DNA from: Dromaius novaehollandiae
Taxonomy: Eukaryota > Chordata > Aves > Casuariiformes > Dromaiidae
Reading direction: 5' to 3'
Length of the DNA stretch: 64,000 nt
Assembly: GCF_036370855.1 (NCBI RefSeq)
Contig: NC_088108.1
Span: 14,717,448 to 14,781,447, forward strand
Part shown: one piece after another, positions 25,001 through 37,385 of the stretch
Layout of the letters: the number at the start of each line of letters is the position of its first letter
Position numbering within the stretch: the first letter of the stretch is position 1
Made by a program: the position numbers and the translations under genes
The notes under the pieces: generated by a model
Told to the model about the DNA's origin: nothing
What the model saw: only the letters and a program-made list of their open reading frames with translations
The model's database searches: none

Positions 25001-28000
25001 AGATCTCATTTTCTTCAGGACACAAATGTACTAGTAGGAAAGTAAAAAAAATGAGCAGCAACAGCTACTGCATTTTGTACAGAACTCAGATTTACCACAA
25101 GAAAGATGCAAGTGTCAGAGAAGGCAGCAACGTCAAAGCTCTGAACTGCCTCCAAAACAAGTTGCTATCTTATCTAGGCAAGAAGTAGACAAGAAAAAAA
25201 TAACTGGACTTCATGCTAGAATGAGATATTCTGAAATATTCTGAAAATTCTTAACAGAGATTCCAAAGTAATCTCATGAGAGCCAGGCTGGCTTGCGCTG
25301 TGGTAAAATGACTTACTAGAAGAGAGCTGGCTTAAGGACAAAAACAAAAGACTCTTCCAAGGTTGAAATGCCAAGCAGCAGAGTATCCACAAATGGACAG
25401 GTGAAGAGTTAGAACTGTTAAAGTCTTCTGTTTCTCTTTACCAACATGCAAACGAAACTTGGACTTACCGGGTCACTAGTGTCTGCTGGGCCTCCTGATG
25501 TATTCAAGTGCTCAATGATGTCCTTGAGATCTTGTGCCATACGCTTTAACTGAGCATCTATGTTTTCAGCCAGTTTATATCTGCAAAATGCATGGGAACC
25601 AATGTCAGAGTATTTACAGTGAACCTCAGAAGACCTGCTCCCAGTTGCATTATCTTCAGGTAATCAAATTAGCACCCATACCTTTCAACCAAGACATGGC
25701 AGACACCTGGGAACTGCCCCATGACAGGCATTCTATTACACAGATTAGGTAACGCCTAATGTCTTTGCTCTCATGATAATCTATGGAAACAGATGGCCAA
25801 TACTACCAAAGGCTTTCTAGGTTAACACCATGCTTACATGTAACATCCTTACTAGGATGCTTGAGCTGCACAGAGTACTTTCTGCTCTCATCACTTCTGC
25901 CATTAATCGCTTTCTTTAAAGGAATTATTTAAGAATTAGCAACCTTTTCTAAAACAGCTAGTTAGACCCACATCTAAAGAGCTTTTCATGCAGATTAAAG
26001 GGGCTTCCAGTTGCAATTCCCCCATTTCTAATGTGTAAAATGGGAACTGTAATGCATAAAACAAGATTACATATTTGAAAGGGGCTATTGATGCTTCAGT
26101 GTTGTCATGCATCCCAATTCTACTTCCAATTGAGCATCACCACGCTAGTCTGTTGATCAGACATTCAAAGCAAGTTTCTCACGTTCTCTCCCTTTCTTCA
26201 TCTGCATGCTGCAAGTAGATAGTCCCGCTCTGTTCCTTCACAGACTCCTCCAGAGGAGTCAACAAGTCTTCCAGCTCTTTCTGTTGTGACAGAATAAAGT
26301 CTAGTTCCTGATCCAGTCTGAAAAGAAAAGAAACATTACCCACTGAACACAATTTAGATCAGGTTTAGATGTGGTATACATTCTAGGACTTCGACACAAG
26401 ACCACAAAAAGATGCAAATAAAGCCATCTCAAGTGTGCATAGTTTCTTACCTCTTCTGATCAAGTTTCACCTTCTCTACTTCTCTGTGCAATGAAGTAAT
26501 CTAGAAACAAAACACATTTAATAATGATAGTAGGAAAATTCAGAGATCACCTGGTAAAAGAGTGGAGGAACTGAGGAAACAAGCAAATACATATTACATG
26601 CAAATATATATTAGAAACGGGGAACAGACATGTTTATAGAGGGGAAAATATTTAATAAAGCTCTGGTTTTGAAAGCTTAGCTAAGATAACTTGTTCACAT
26701 AACTCAAAACAGATTTTCAAGCTTTGATGCCTAAAAATCAAGACAGACATACAGTCAGGTTTTTCAAAGTATCCACACAAAACTGACATCCTATCTTTAA
26801 AAAAAAGGAGACCCTCTAGACGGCTGGCTGCATCTAACACTTAAAAATTTAAGTAAACAAAATCAGGTTATACCAGATGTCACCTTACCTTTTCTCCATT
26901 TTCTATCAATGTCCGATCCCAGGCATTAACTTGCGTAGCTTGATGAAGGAAGTGTTTCTCCTGATCTTCAAGTTCTAGACTCCACTTGTTTATCAAGCTC
27001 TCAAGCTGGGCATAAGTCATCACTGGAGGTGCGCTGAGAAGCATGAGACAGTACAGCACACAAGATCAAAAATCAAGGTATAAACATGACTAACAGCACC
27101 CATTTCCCCTTCCTCCAGACACTAACATTGCTATTGCCCAAATTAAAAATCGTTACAAAAACCCCACTCACCTGGCTGTTGCTGTGGTTACAGTAGCTGT
27201 AGAAGTCACAGCTCCAATGGTACCAGTGGTAGTTAATGGCTTAATATTCAAAGCAAAGCTAACACCAGGAGCAGAGGAAGAGCCTGGAAGAAAAGACTCA
27301 TGTTAAACAACTGAAGAGGACACATCTAAGATCAAGAACAGATCCAATTTACAATTCTAACCCCAATGCTGTATGATGTCAAACGTGTCCCTTCTAACAA
27401 AAAGGGAACACCATTTGAGATAAGCAGGCAACGATGCACATCTTGACACTATTAATAGCAATGCACTATAAGTACCTGTAAATAGGTCTAGTAGAATGTG
27501 GGACTGACAGCCTGCACTTCTCCTGGGCATCATTCAAAGAAATACAACATTAGCATAGCCCACACCCCTCAGTCTCCAGTTATTTTAATACTAGACCTAA
27601 TAACTCTACCAGCAGACCCAGTTCCTGCCTCGCATGATTGCTGCTACAGTGCATTTTGCAGAATGATTTCTGAATTTTTGCAAAGCTAAAGACGGTCAGT
27701 ACTGTCAGACAGTTATACGGCACCATTAATCTCAAATCCTTCAGTCACCCCAGAAACAAGCTTTAAAAAGTTCCTGAAAGCTGAGCAGCATCCATGTTAC
27801 AACACTGAAAACAGAAAACTGCAGCCAGAAAAGGATGCTCAGTCCTGAATCCCAACACTGTGCAACAGCAAAGTTCACTGTCAGTTTCCACATGAGAGTT
27901 GCCATTTAAATACAGCACTTCTCTGCATTTTTAGTGATATCCTACACTCAGACAACATGGAAGAAACAGAATGGAAACAGAGGAAACTAAGGAAAGACAC

Positions 28001-31000
28001 AGCTCTCCCTAACCCTCCCACAAGTCTTTGGGAGGGACCTCCCACCTCTCCCTTCCATCATAAAGGCATCTCTCCCTAGCCTCTTAAATCAATTCCACAA
28101 CTACACAGGAGGGCTATAGCAGCAACTAATCTATTTTACTTTACTTACTCCAAACTAGAACAAAGCCCTAAAGATCCCCACCCAAGGTCTCTTTACTATG
28201 GACATAGACTCTCAAAAGTTGTAACTGAATTTGGGGGATGGAAAAGGAAGATCAAAACCAAACAAATATTGTGCTATTTTCAGTTACTGGAAGGAATCAG
28301 AACTGCTGTGCTGCTACATCAGCATGGCCCTTTACTACCACAGAGCACTGAAGTCACTGTTTATTTACAGCACTTAGTTCTTACTAGTCACAGTGCTTGT
28401 TGCTGCAGCTGTTGTCCCAGGAACTTTTAATCCAAATCCAAGAGTTCCAAGAGTGGCTGTAGCAGTGGAAGTGGCACCAACTGTAAACAGAAAACAGGAA
28501 GAGTTTGAGTACCCCATTACATAAGGGTTCCCTTTGAAAAGTTATACTCTTCCCTGCCTGTCCACCCATCTCCCCTCAATCTTTATTTGCATTAGCAATG
28601 AGCACCATTTAGGTGAGGGAACATCCCAGCACTACAGGAAGAAAAGCAGACTGAAACTATAAAATAGCCAGAGTACTCGGTGATCCTTTCAGGAAATTGT
28701 TAACTCAGGTGCCAAGCTACCACCATTTCTCTTCACTTATTTTGAAATATCCAACAATTATTCTTCCAATATATAAATTCTGTATATTGTGACTTACGTG
28801 AGAGGCCTGTGGATGTGGAAGACGTTGGTGCTGAGGAACTTGCTATAGATGCAAACAGCGTAGGCCCAGTTGAACCAAGAAGGGAAGGTGTGGTGCTAGT
28901 AGCAGTTGTAGAAGCTGTGGATGTTACTAGAAACAGAACAGGCAAGTCTCATACAAGCAGATCCTTGTCAAGCTCTAACACATTTCAGAAGAGCCAAGTT
29001 GAGAATGCGATGCGAGTCTGCCAGTTTATACCAGGTTTTTTTAATGGGTGCAAGAGAATTCTGAACTTTTTCCTGTACTCTTCCTCTATTCTCTTTTCCT
29101 ATGTACCCTTTGCACTTGCTTGTGCTTCTGTTCCATAACGCCCTGCAAAGAACTGCAGAACACAATTCCGCACACAGGACAGTACAAGATCTAGTATATT
29201 AGTAACACAGTTGAGTGAACTTTCACAGACTACTGATGCCACTGTAAATTCAGACTAACAAATACATCCAGCCCATTTCTAGACTCAGGCAGAGAAAACT
29301 AAATTGAGAAGGACAGGAGGTTCTCTATGCTTTTAATCATTATTTCCTAAATCATCTCCTACCTCCAAGTTTGGCTCCAAAAGAGAGAGCGGGCGCCTGG
29401 CTTGTACTAGTGGTCAACGTTCCTGTAGGTGCACTAGTGGCTGCTGTTGAAGTCAATGATCCAAAGTTTAGACCTGGAGCAAGTAGTAGCATAAGTAAAA
29501 AAAACAAGAAAAGATGAACCTGTTGCTATGGAGAAACTGATCACTGCATTATTCAAGTTAGTAGAGATAAGAATATCTATTAGGAAAACATTAATTTCAA
29601 TCTAAGAAATACTCTGCACTATCAAGGAAATTAACTGGAGCTAACAAGATCCTTTGTTAGAATTGTTCTTTAAAGCTTTTTATGTAACACAGACTCACAG
29701 ACTAATAACAATTCTAACTTCAGCCCTCACTGCAGACCACTGATTCTTCCTGAGGCCTGCACTATCACCAACACCGAAACTGAAAGTTGCAGTCTGAGTT
29801 CTTGCTGGACTCCATAGAAACAGACAGGTTTGTTGCCTGGGTTCAGCAACAGTTCAGCATCCTGGGCAGGGCACTCCCCTTCCTCACCACTCCCATCCCT
29901 GCCTCTATACCCCCACCCCAAATCCACCAAAGACACTCTCCAAGCACTTCAAATGCAACTCTGACACTTCTCTTCAGTGGCAGAATTATTTCAGCCTCAG
30001 CCTCCAAACCCCTTCAGTAATACTTCTCAAACACCACTCAGCTTAGGAATCCCCATCCCTAATGATGAAGACCCCCACCCCCACCAGCCCAAAAAGTACT
30101 GACAGCAAAGCCATTCAAAATCCTGCAAGGCACATTCAAACACGAGAGCATCCCACTGTTATCTCGGCAGTCACTTGCCTTCTGGGCCATTTTACACTGT
30201 ACTTGTCTTCCTTTATCACCTCCGGTTTCAAATTCACACATACACAGTCACAAAATAAAGACTGGCCATTCAGAATGTAAGGAGGCAAGACTACAGGCTA
30301 CTTCATCTCAGCATTAAGCTCAAATATCACAAGAAACAGCTAAGCCAAGAGATGCTGTTCTGAGAAACTTCCCCACATAAACAGATGCTTTGCTTCAGAC
30401 TGACCTAGCCAGGTGGCAAACTCACTAATTCAGACACACATACAAGTTCTGCCAATTGCTGTAATGTTAAGAAACAAACGGATACATGCATATCCGCTTG
30501 GGCCCTAATGGGTGCACTTTTGTGTCTGTAACTAGAGACCCTGGATAAATAGGGAAAAAAAGAAAGCATGTATTACGACCACGAGTTTCACTTCACACCA
30601 GCAAAAGCTGAAGGAGGCTTCAGAACTTCACACACCACCCCCAGGTGCCCTCCATGTCGGCAGGCTTCCCAATTACAGCCCACATTCCCAGCCCAGGCAC
30701 TCACCTGAGCACTGTCCCCCAAGGCTGAAGGCAGTTGCTGGCTGTGTTGTTGCTCCTAGGGTGGCAGCAGTGGTGGCAGCGGCAGCAGGCGCTGCTCCAA
30801 AGGTCAACCCCGCGGGCGCTGCTTGCGGGGCCGCACTGCTTACGGTGCTGATACTGAAGCTGGGTGTTGCTGCCTGGGTTGCACTACCACTGGAAAAAGT
30901 AAACCCTCCAGTTGTCCCAGACTGAGTGGTAGTGGCGGTGGTACCAGCAGAGCCAAAAACAAAGCCAGAGGGGGCTGCTGCTTGACTTGAGGGCGCACTA

Positions 31001-32726
31001 GCCGGTACAGAGCCGCCGAACCCAAAGCCTCCTGTGATACCTGCAGCTTGAGTTGTGCTACTGCCTCCCAAGTTTAATTTGGGTGCATTTCCCCTAGGAA
31101 AAAAAAAAAAAAAGTAAGGTAATCTGAGACATATATCCAGTGAACTACTAAGAATCAGCTTTCTTACAAAGTATTTACTGACAGCAGAGAACATCTTAAT
31201 TTCAGAGATGTGCACTTCAGGTTCCTACTTCAAGCTAACCGCAGCCCAGTTTTGACACAGATCGCACTACAATTCCTGTCATACAGACTCCACCAAGTCC
31301 ACTTTTACTGACTCCTCCTTAATTACCTCCTCCCACCAAGGTATTTACATCACCATGAATAAGTTTCAGAATAAGTTTCTTCTCTCAGACCTTACACATC
31401 CTTGTCACCTCCTCTGCTTCAAACTAACACAAGACTTTCTTCCAGCTGCCTTCCCACTGCTAGCCTCCATCCAACTCCCTTTCCACCGTTCTCAGGTGGA
31501 AAAGTTATTTTAAATTTAACAAACAAAAACAGTACGATGATGACAAAAGGCCTTCCTGAGCAGCAGCTGCATATTTGGAAGAAAGAAGGAAAGAACATAA
31601 GCTAAGAAGGAAAGAGTGTATTTTTTGAAAAAGTGAAGCCATTCTTTCGTATGATTTTCCACTAGTATAACTGCCCCAGGGACCCTCAGAAATGGCACTA
31701 TTCTGTAAAGTAAAACTGAAAAGCAAAAATGCCAATAACCTCAATTACTTACCAGCTCCAGTCTCTCCCCTTTCCCAGCCACAAGGCAGATGACAAAGTA
31801 AAACTACAGCTCGCACCTGCCTAACACCTCTTTTCCATTGCTATCAATAAGATGCTGGTTCTTGGTAACCTTCATTCTACCTTACTAACATGACCTGAGG
31901 AGCACTGCTCGGGCAAAAGCTGAGCAAGCAGGATTTCCCTGGGCTGTTTCATCACATTTTTCCACTTCAGAAGTGGGACTATCTGGAAAGACAAATGATT
32001 CTACCAATTCCCATTCCAGGGTTTACAGTGTCTTAAAAGGACTGAAGTCCTGCTTGGGAAAGGACAGATTCTGAGCACCCCAAGTTTTAATCACAACAGA
32101 ACAGGCGCACCATGCAAAAGCTCAAATTCTCCTTTTTCTTAACCAGCATGGACTCATGTCTCCAAAGCAGCAGCATAAACATACAACTTTCAGCAGTGGA
32201 ATAAGTCACAGGATTGACTGGTCTTGATAGCCCGTGGAAAAGTGAATGGAGAGAAAGAACAGGCCCCAGTAAACACCTACGGATGTGCTGCACTGCAGCA
32301 CAGGTTCACCCCGCAACAGCAGCGGCCTCGCTCTGTTCTGAGGTACTTTCCCAGGCGCCTCCAAAGCAGCAGGCCGCTCGGCAGCGCCGCCACCTCCCCC
32401 CCCGCCCCCCCGCGGCGGCGGGCGCTGGGCCGCGGGACTCACCCCAGCGAGAACACGGCCCCGGCCGGCGCCGCCGTGGCGGCGGGCTGCGTGCCGAAGC
32501 TGAAGCCGGCGGGCTGCGCGGTGCTGGCCGGCGTGCTGAGGGAGAAGAGCCCGGCCGGCTGGCTGCTGGCGGGCGTCTGCGCCGCCGTGCCGAAGCTGAA
32601 GCCTCCCGAGGCGGCGGAGGTGGAGAAGGAGAAGCCCGTCGCGGCCGTGGTGGCGGCGGCCGTCTTCGGCACGCCGAAGGTGAAGCCGCCTCCCGCCGCG
32701 CCCGACCCGAAGCTGAACTGGTTCAT
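22071..32726 (-). CDS. NUP62CL: Nucleoporin p62, full length with introns, at the NUP62CL locus
   Basis: Nucleoporin p62 is the central-channel FG nucleoporin that forms a coiled-coil complex with NUP54 and NUP58. Twelve coding exons join in phase: 32443-32726, 30705-31093, 29363-29473, 28798-28926, 28385-28480, 27172-27283, 26889-27033, 26451-26500, 26183-26317, 25469-25580, 24533-24599 and 22071-22162. They give 573 residues; human NUP62 is 522. Residues 1-373 are low-complexity Ser/Thr/Ala with FG motifs (FSFG, FTFG, GFGFGG, LNFGS). Residues 374-573 are the conserved coiled coil, with MTYAQLESLINKW, LDQELDFILSQQKELEDLL, IYLQHADEERERTYK and a terminal RITFD. The ATG follows an acceptor (CTTCTCTCGCAG), so an untranslated exon with a donor near 32924 probably lies upstream. 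Mammalian NUP62CL keeps mainly the C-terminal part; here both halves are intact. Exons 1 and 2 lie in copy 1 of the tandem array and exons 3-12 are single copy. The last intron (22163-24532) and the others hold no recognised gene. Confidence 0.94.
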
Positions 32727-32924
32727 GGCTGCCGGCGGCCTGCGAGAGAAGGGGCGCGCCGCCGTCAGCCCTCGGGGGCGGGGGGGCGCCCCACGGCCCC
32801 GGCCCGCGGCTGAAGCGACGTGCGGGGGCGCGGCTCGCCGCCCACCGGGGCTGCGGCACCGGCCGAGGGCAGGGCAGGGCAGGGCAGGGCGACGGGGGCG
32901 GGGCGGCGGCCCCGAGCACCTACC

Positions 32925-33200
32925 GGACCGACGGCGACAGCCCCTCCCCGCCGCCAGCTCCCGCTCCCTGCACGGCGCGCGCGCCCGCTGAGGACGCTTT
33001 TTACGTTGCTTCCGGCCGGTAGACAGTGACGCAACTGCTCTGCGCCCGCCCCTCGCCCCGCCGCCCAGGCGCCGGCCGGGCTCTCACCGCTCCGAAAAAC
33101 TATTGGCTCTCCCTGCCGCCGCTCATCGGACACCACGCCGCATTGGCTCACGGGGCGAGGCGGAGCGGCGGGCTCCTCGTTACTGTGGCAACGGAGGACG
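32925..33200. promoter_or_regulatory. bidirectional promoter p62 / DNAAF6, copy 1, with X-box
   Basis: A CpG island separates the minus-strand p62 gene from the plus-strand DNAAF6 gene. It holds two inverted CCAAT boxes (ATTGG at 33102-33106 and 33142-33146), an ETS-like CTTCCGG near 33009, a CRE-like TGACGCAA near 33027, and GTTACTGTGGCAAC at 33179-33192. The last matches the RFX X-box palindrome, with a perfect GGCAAC half and one mismatch in the other half. RFX factors activate motile-cilia genes, which fits DNAAF6. No TATA box is seen. Binding is inferred, not shown. Confidence 0.65.
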
Positions 33201-34453
33201 CGGCCGGTGCCGGGTGACGGTTGCAGGCGGCGGTTGCAGGCGGCGGTACGGCCGGGGCCGGGGCGCCCTGGCGCCCGCTGAGGCGGCTGCTCGCTGCGTG
33301 GCGTGGCGTGGCGTGGCGTGGCGTGGGCCGGGCGGCCGCGGGAGGCCGGGGCCTGGGGCGGGGTCTCCGGGGCGGTGTGCGGCTGGAAGCGGCCGGGGCA
33401 CCGCGGGCTTCTGTCGACGCAGAGCGGTGCAGGCCGTGGCGCTTCCAGAACGTTCCGTGGAGGCGGGAGGCTGCACCGGGCACATGCTGCTGCGGGACCG
33501 CTGCTGCAGGGGAGGTGTTCGACCCGGAGCTGCTGGCAGCTCCCTGCGGTGGCCGGGGAGAGCTGTCCTTCCCTCGCCCCTCCTCCCTTTCTCTCCCGCC
33601 CCCGGCTTCCCCCTCTAGGCCCGTCGTTGGGTTTTGTGTTTTGCAGCAGGTTATTTGGTGGTTTCAGCGCTCTGTATGACGGGGATGGTTAAATTGCCCA
33701 CTCTCAGAGTTGTCTGGTCGGGATGAGTGAAGCTGTGCTTTAAAGACGTTAAGATGCTACATGAATGGGACTATATGGTTATATGTAAATTCACTGAGTT
33801 AATTGCTAAGTCCAATCTCCGTTCCTGGATAGCGAGAACCTGGGCTAAAGGAGGAAGACAATGCTAGATAATACAGTACTACTGGTTACAAAGCAAAGCT
33901 GTTTTCCATGGGGGCAGCTTAGATCTCTCTGCACCTCACTTCCCTGTGCTTTAGGTTGTTGGAGGGCGTACCGACTTGCCTGGGGCACTGTGCAAAGGCC
34001 CAAGACAGCTTGGACCTAGAGCTGGGCCTCTCCTAAGCCTCCCTGGAACAAGGAGGCCAGAGAACCTGGCGTGGAGACCCCTGCCTGGCTCCTCAGGGAG
34101 ACAAATATAGTCCAGAATGCCAAATCGAAACCTGCAACAAGAAATTCTGCTGCCCTCAACCTGGCCACAGGAGCAGAAAATCCATGTTTGGATGGAGCTG
34201 TGCCAGAGCTAATAAGCACTGTTAGACTTGAGCAGGCTCCACAACAAGTGCTTGTGGAGCAAAAGAGTCAATAACTTGGTTACGGACAGGGGAACATTGA
34301 TTATATTCCACTGTACACGTTGGCATCTCATGTAAGTTTTTGGGCAAAGTTTATCCTTCTAGAGCACAGCAGGAAAATTGTTTGCATTTGAGGAAGGACA
34401 GTATAGAAAAGGTGGTGTTCTTTCTTCATCTGTCACTTGTTTTTTCTGCGCAG
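33200..34453 (+). other. DNAAF6 5' untranslated/intron region, copy 1
   Basis: This is GC-rich DNA downstream of the divergent promoter that becomes unique AT-balanced sequence after 33,700. It should contain the DNAAF6 non-coding first exon and its intron, because an acceptor (TTTTTTCTGCGCAG, ending 34453) precedes the coding ATG. I cannot fix the non-coding exon's limits. No other gene is recognised. The same content recurs in copies 2 and 3. Confidence 0.45.
33296..33325. repeat. GCGTG pentanucleotide repeat
   Basis: Six head-to-tail GCGTG units lie downstream of the divergent promoter. The same run is present in copy 2 (45280-45309) and in copy 3 (around 57250-57280). Confidence 0.85.
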
Positions 34454-34460
34454 GTAAGCT

Positions 34461-34562
34461 ATGGATATGGATATAGATAGTATTTCCTCAGTCTCTTCTC
34501 TGCAGTCCCTTGCCAAGCTACTTAGTGATGCTCAAGAAGAAGATGACGACGACGACGACGGG
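34461..34562 (+). CDS. DNAAF6: DNAAF6 (PIH1D3) first coding exon, copy 1
   Basis: DNAAF6 is a PIH-domain co-chaperone for cytoplasmic pre-assembly of ciliary dynein arms. The exon encodes 34 residues: MDMDIDSISSVSSLQSL, then AKLLSDAQEE, then a run of six Asp and Gly. The pattern SVSS-x-x-x-L-x-x-L-x-KLL followed by an acidic stretch matches the human N-terminus. It is bounded by an acceptor ending at 34453 and a GGG|GTGAGT donor, leaving phase 0. No later DNAAF6 exon (the PIH/CS-like part) is present in the unit, so this copy is a promoter plus first exon. Reading through the array to distal exons would be needed to make protein from it. Confidence 0.75.
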
Positions 34563-36645
34563 GTGAGTCTTCCACAAGAAATGCTGCTGCTTCTACATGT
34601 TGTACCACAGTCTCACCTTGTTAACTAAGAAGCAAATTTGGCTTTTCCCAGGGTGAGTAAAGAAAGCCTTATGCAGCTTTGGACTGACTGAAACAGCTAG
34701 AAGGTATTTGTAGGGTAAGAAGCTCCTGAGGGAGAAAGTAAGGAAGATGCCCCAGGAATAGGAGGCGAGATTGTGAGCATGGAATGGGAGGAAGATTTAT
34801 TTTCTCAGCCTAAAGGAAATGAGAACATGCAGTTGAAAGAGTGTTAGATACTTCAGACTTCCCCCTACTTTTCCCTGAAGTCTGCCAGAGATGAAGGCAA
34901 TTACAACTAGATACAAAGGACTTCATATGAAGGAAAAAGTTGCTGCTTAACTTCTGAGTAGAGACTAAAATATCCAGAGGCAACTGAGTGTGCTAATTCT
35001 GCATGTCAGACACTGAAGAACTGTAGAGATAATTGATCACTGAAGTACAATATTATCCCTTATCCCTTCTTCTTTATGTCATTTCTTTTACAGACGCTTA
35101 CTGTAGAAACAGTTGTCAGACAGGAAAGAATAGAAGAGCTGAAAGGCTCGGTATCACATTGCAAGTCCCTGGATACCTCATTTTAATTTCTGGCAATGGT
35201 TTCCTTCAGGTTTGAGTAGATCCAGAAAGTTTTGTTTACCTAACACATACACATGCTTGTTCTCCAGCGGCTTAGCAAAAAACTAAGTATTGAAACTCTT
35301 CAGATATTGTTCCAAAAATTCTATTCAGTTATTACTTCTATACAACACCTAACTAAAAAAAAAAAAAAACAAAGAAAAAAAAGAAAAAGTTTAAGTAGAA
35401 CTGATTCAGTTGTTTTAAAGTACTGGGTTTTGTGCAGAGAAACATCAAATCAACCCCGAGGGCACAGCTATACTAGGATCATTTTGACACTATTTCTACA
35501 GCAGCATTTTCTTCCCCAAAGTAAACTATACAAGAGAGAAAACGTTGCACACAGGTCTCCCCAATAGACGTGGCCAGCAGGGCTGAATTAATCAAGGCAG
35601 GAAGACTGCAACGTCCAATGTCACTAGCCCAGAAAAAGCCCTCAGAAGAAAGGCCAAAAGTTGAATAAAACGGAGCTTTGAACGATAGGCAGGCTCTTTC
35701 AGATTCGACGCCGACAAACAATAATCAAAACCCAGTCTGCAAATTGTTTCACGACATCACCTTGACAGCTAAACATCTGTCCAAAGGGTCATTCAAATGA
35801 CAGAAACTCCCATGCGAGCTTCAGGAAAACATCCTCTTGCTGTAAGAGAACTGTTCAGTCTAATCTCAATGTCCTGATTTCCAAACATCTCATTCCTGAG
35901 TTTAAATATTAAATATTTCATTTAATTGAAAATAGTTGCTCATTCTAACATACCAAGAGTGTGAGGACATTTTTCAGGCAATGTTTTTTTCAATTCTGTA
36001 TTGTGAATTCTTTGCCACCAGGCGGAAGTGCAGCAACATAGCTCATCACAGGTCGGATTTTTCTTTCCCCAAGACATCCAGTTTCAGAGCACCTTCAAAA
36101 CTGTTACTAAATATTTAGTGTCAGGTGTATTTCTTTATTTGTCCACTTTTCAGTTTGTCTCAGTTCAGGTTTCGCAACCTTGCCTTCTAAATCCTATCCA
36201 TCTAACCATGCAAGTGCATCTAGAGACTGATACTTGAGTATGTAAGACTCTACTACTATGGCTTTCTATGAAGATTTCCTCTGTGCAAGGAAATGATTGC
36301 TGCCATATGCCTATCCGATGATGCCAAAATCTCTTGTCGTAATTCACCATTTCCAGTGTTGGCTTCCAGCCTCATCGGCTTTCTTAGTAATAAGGTGTGT
36401 ACATAGTCGTAGTTTAAGAGAGAAGAATCAGGTGGGTCTGTGCGCGTCTAGATGAAAAAGTACGTATGTATGTATGCAGCTATACTGCCATCTGGCAGTA
36501 TTTGGGAATGATGACACACAGGCAACTGTGGGACTCAGGATGGCGCGGCCCATGGAAGAGGGGTTTGCGCTGGGGTGCTCCCCAAGAGTTAAGGAACCCC
36601 GGTGCACCACGGCCGGAGTCACCACACTGTGGGGTTGCTGTAGCC
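34563..36645. other. DNAAF6 intronic sequence, copy 1
   Basis: This is the stretch between DNAAF6 exon 1 and LTR A. It contains an A-rich simple tract at 35356-35389 whose length and interruptions vary between copies. No exon with family resemblance was found. The same stretch occurs in copies 2 and 3. Confidence 0.45.
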
Positions 36646-37385
36646 CTCCAGCGACCCCTGAGTGCTGAGCAAACCTAGTCAGCAAAGGAGAAGTGACACT
36701 GCGGACTCGCCCTGTAAGCCTCTGGGTAGCGTGGAACTGGGTTATCTGTTGAGTACGCATACTGTTGGGTGTTGAACATGCGTACTGTTATCTGTTGCCC
36801 AGCCTCTTGACCACACTGTTATTGGCTGAGGCCGTCGGTTCTGCTGTGTGACTGTGGTCTGGCACTGTTCGAATGGGCAAGGAACTAAGCCCGGGAAGGA
36901 TAAAAGAGAGTAAGCTACCTACCTCTGTGTGGACTCAGACTCGCCCTCAGTTGGCCTGCAGACCAGACAACCCACCGATCAGCGGGGACGCCACTGATGG
37001 CGACCGCCAGGGAGAACCTGAATCATCCCGGCACAGCCCGAGCGTGGTGAGAAGAGTCTGGGGAAAACTGTACCGGAGGGGTGGCCCGTAAGTACAAGGA
37101 AAGGGTGAGAATGGTCACTGTACCGCGCATCCGAGAAAAGTCACTGTACTGAGCATCCGTGGCTTAACCAGGGAGCTCTAATATGTGTATTCTATTTTCA
37201 GTTCTATTGTATTTCTAGCTTTACTATACTTTTCAGCTTTGTTATACTTGTAGATGGTTTGGTGTTAATTGTTTAGTGTTGTCATATGTAACTTCTTATA
37301 CCTGCCAAATGATGATCTCTGAAGTTCAGCGCGCTAACCCAGGAATCTGACAGAATCTCAGCTGCTCCCCTGTTGGCGCATCACA
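36646..37385 (+). mobile_element. retroviral LTR A with preceding polypurine tract, copy 1
   Basis: The LTR proper is taken as 36694-37385, starting TGACAC and ending TCACA. It is preceded by a polypurine tract AAAGGAGAAG at 36684-36693. A retroviral-type TATA (GGATAAAAG) is near 36898. It is homologous over its whole length, plus about 45 upstream bases, to LTR B at 41060-41690, with many substitutions and indels. Because a polypurine tract normally precedes only a 3' LTR, this looks like a second 3' end rather than the 5' partner of LTR B. It is an old remnant. Confidence 0.75.

Noticed and set aside
35093-35185. Exon-like stretch after TTTTACAG in DNAAF6 intron 1
   Set aside because: An acceptor and a short open frame are present, but there is no good donor in phase and no match to the remembered DNAAF6 protein.
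36466-36678. Short plus frames just left of LTR A
   Set aside because: They could be a retroviral internal fragment, but no motif supports this, so they were not called.
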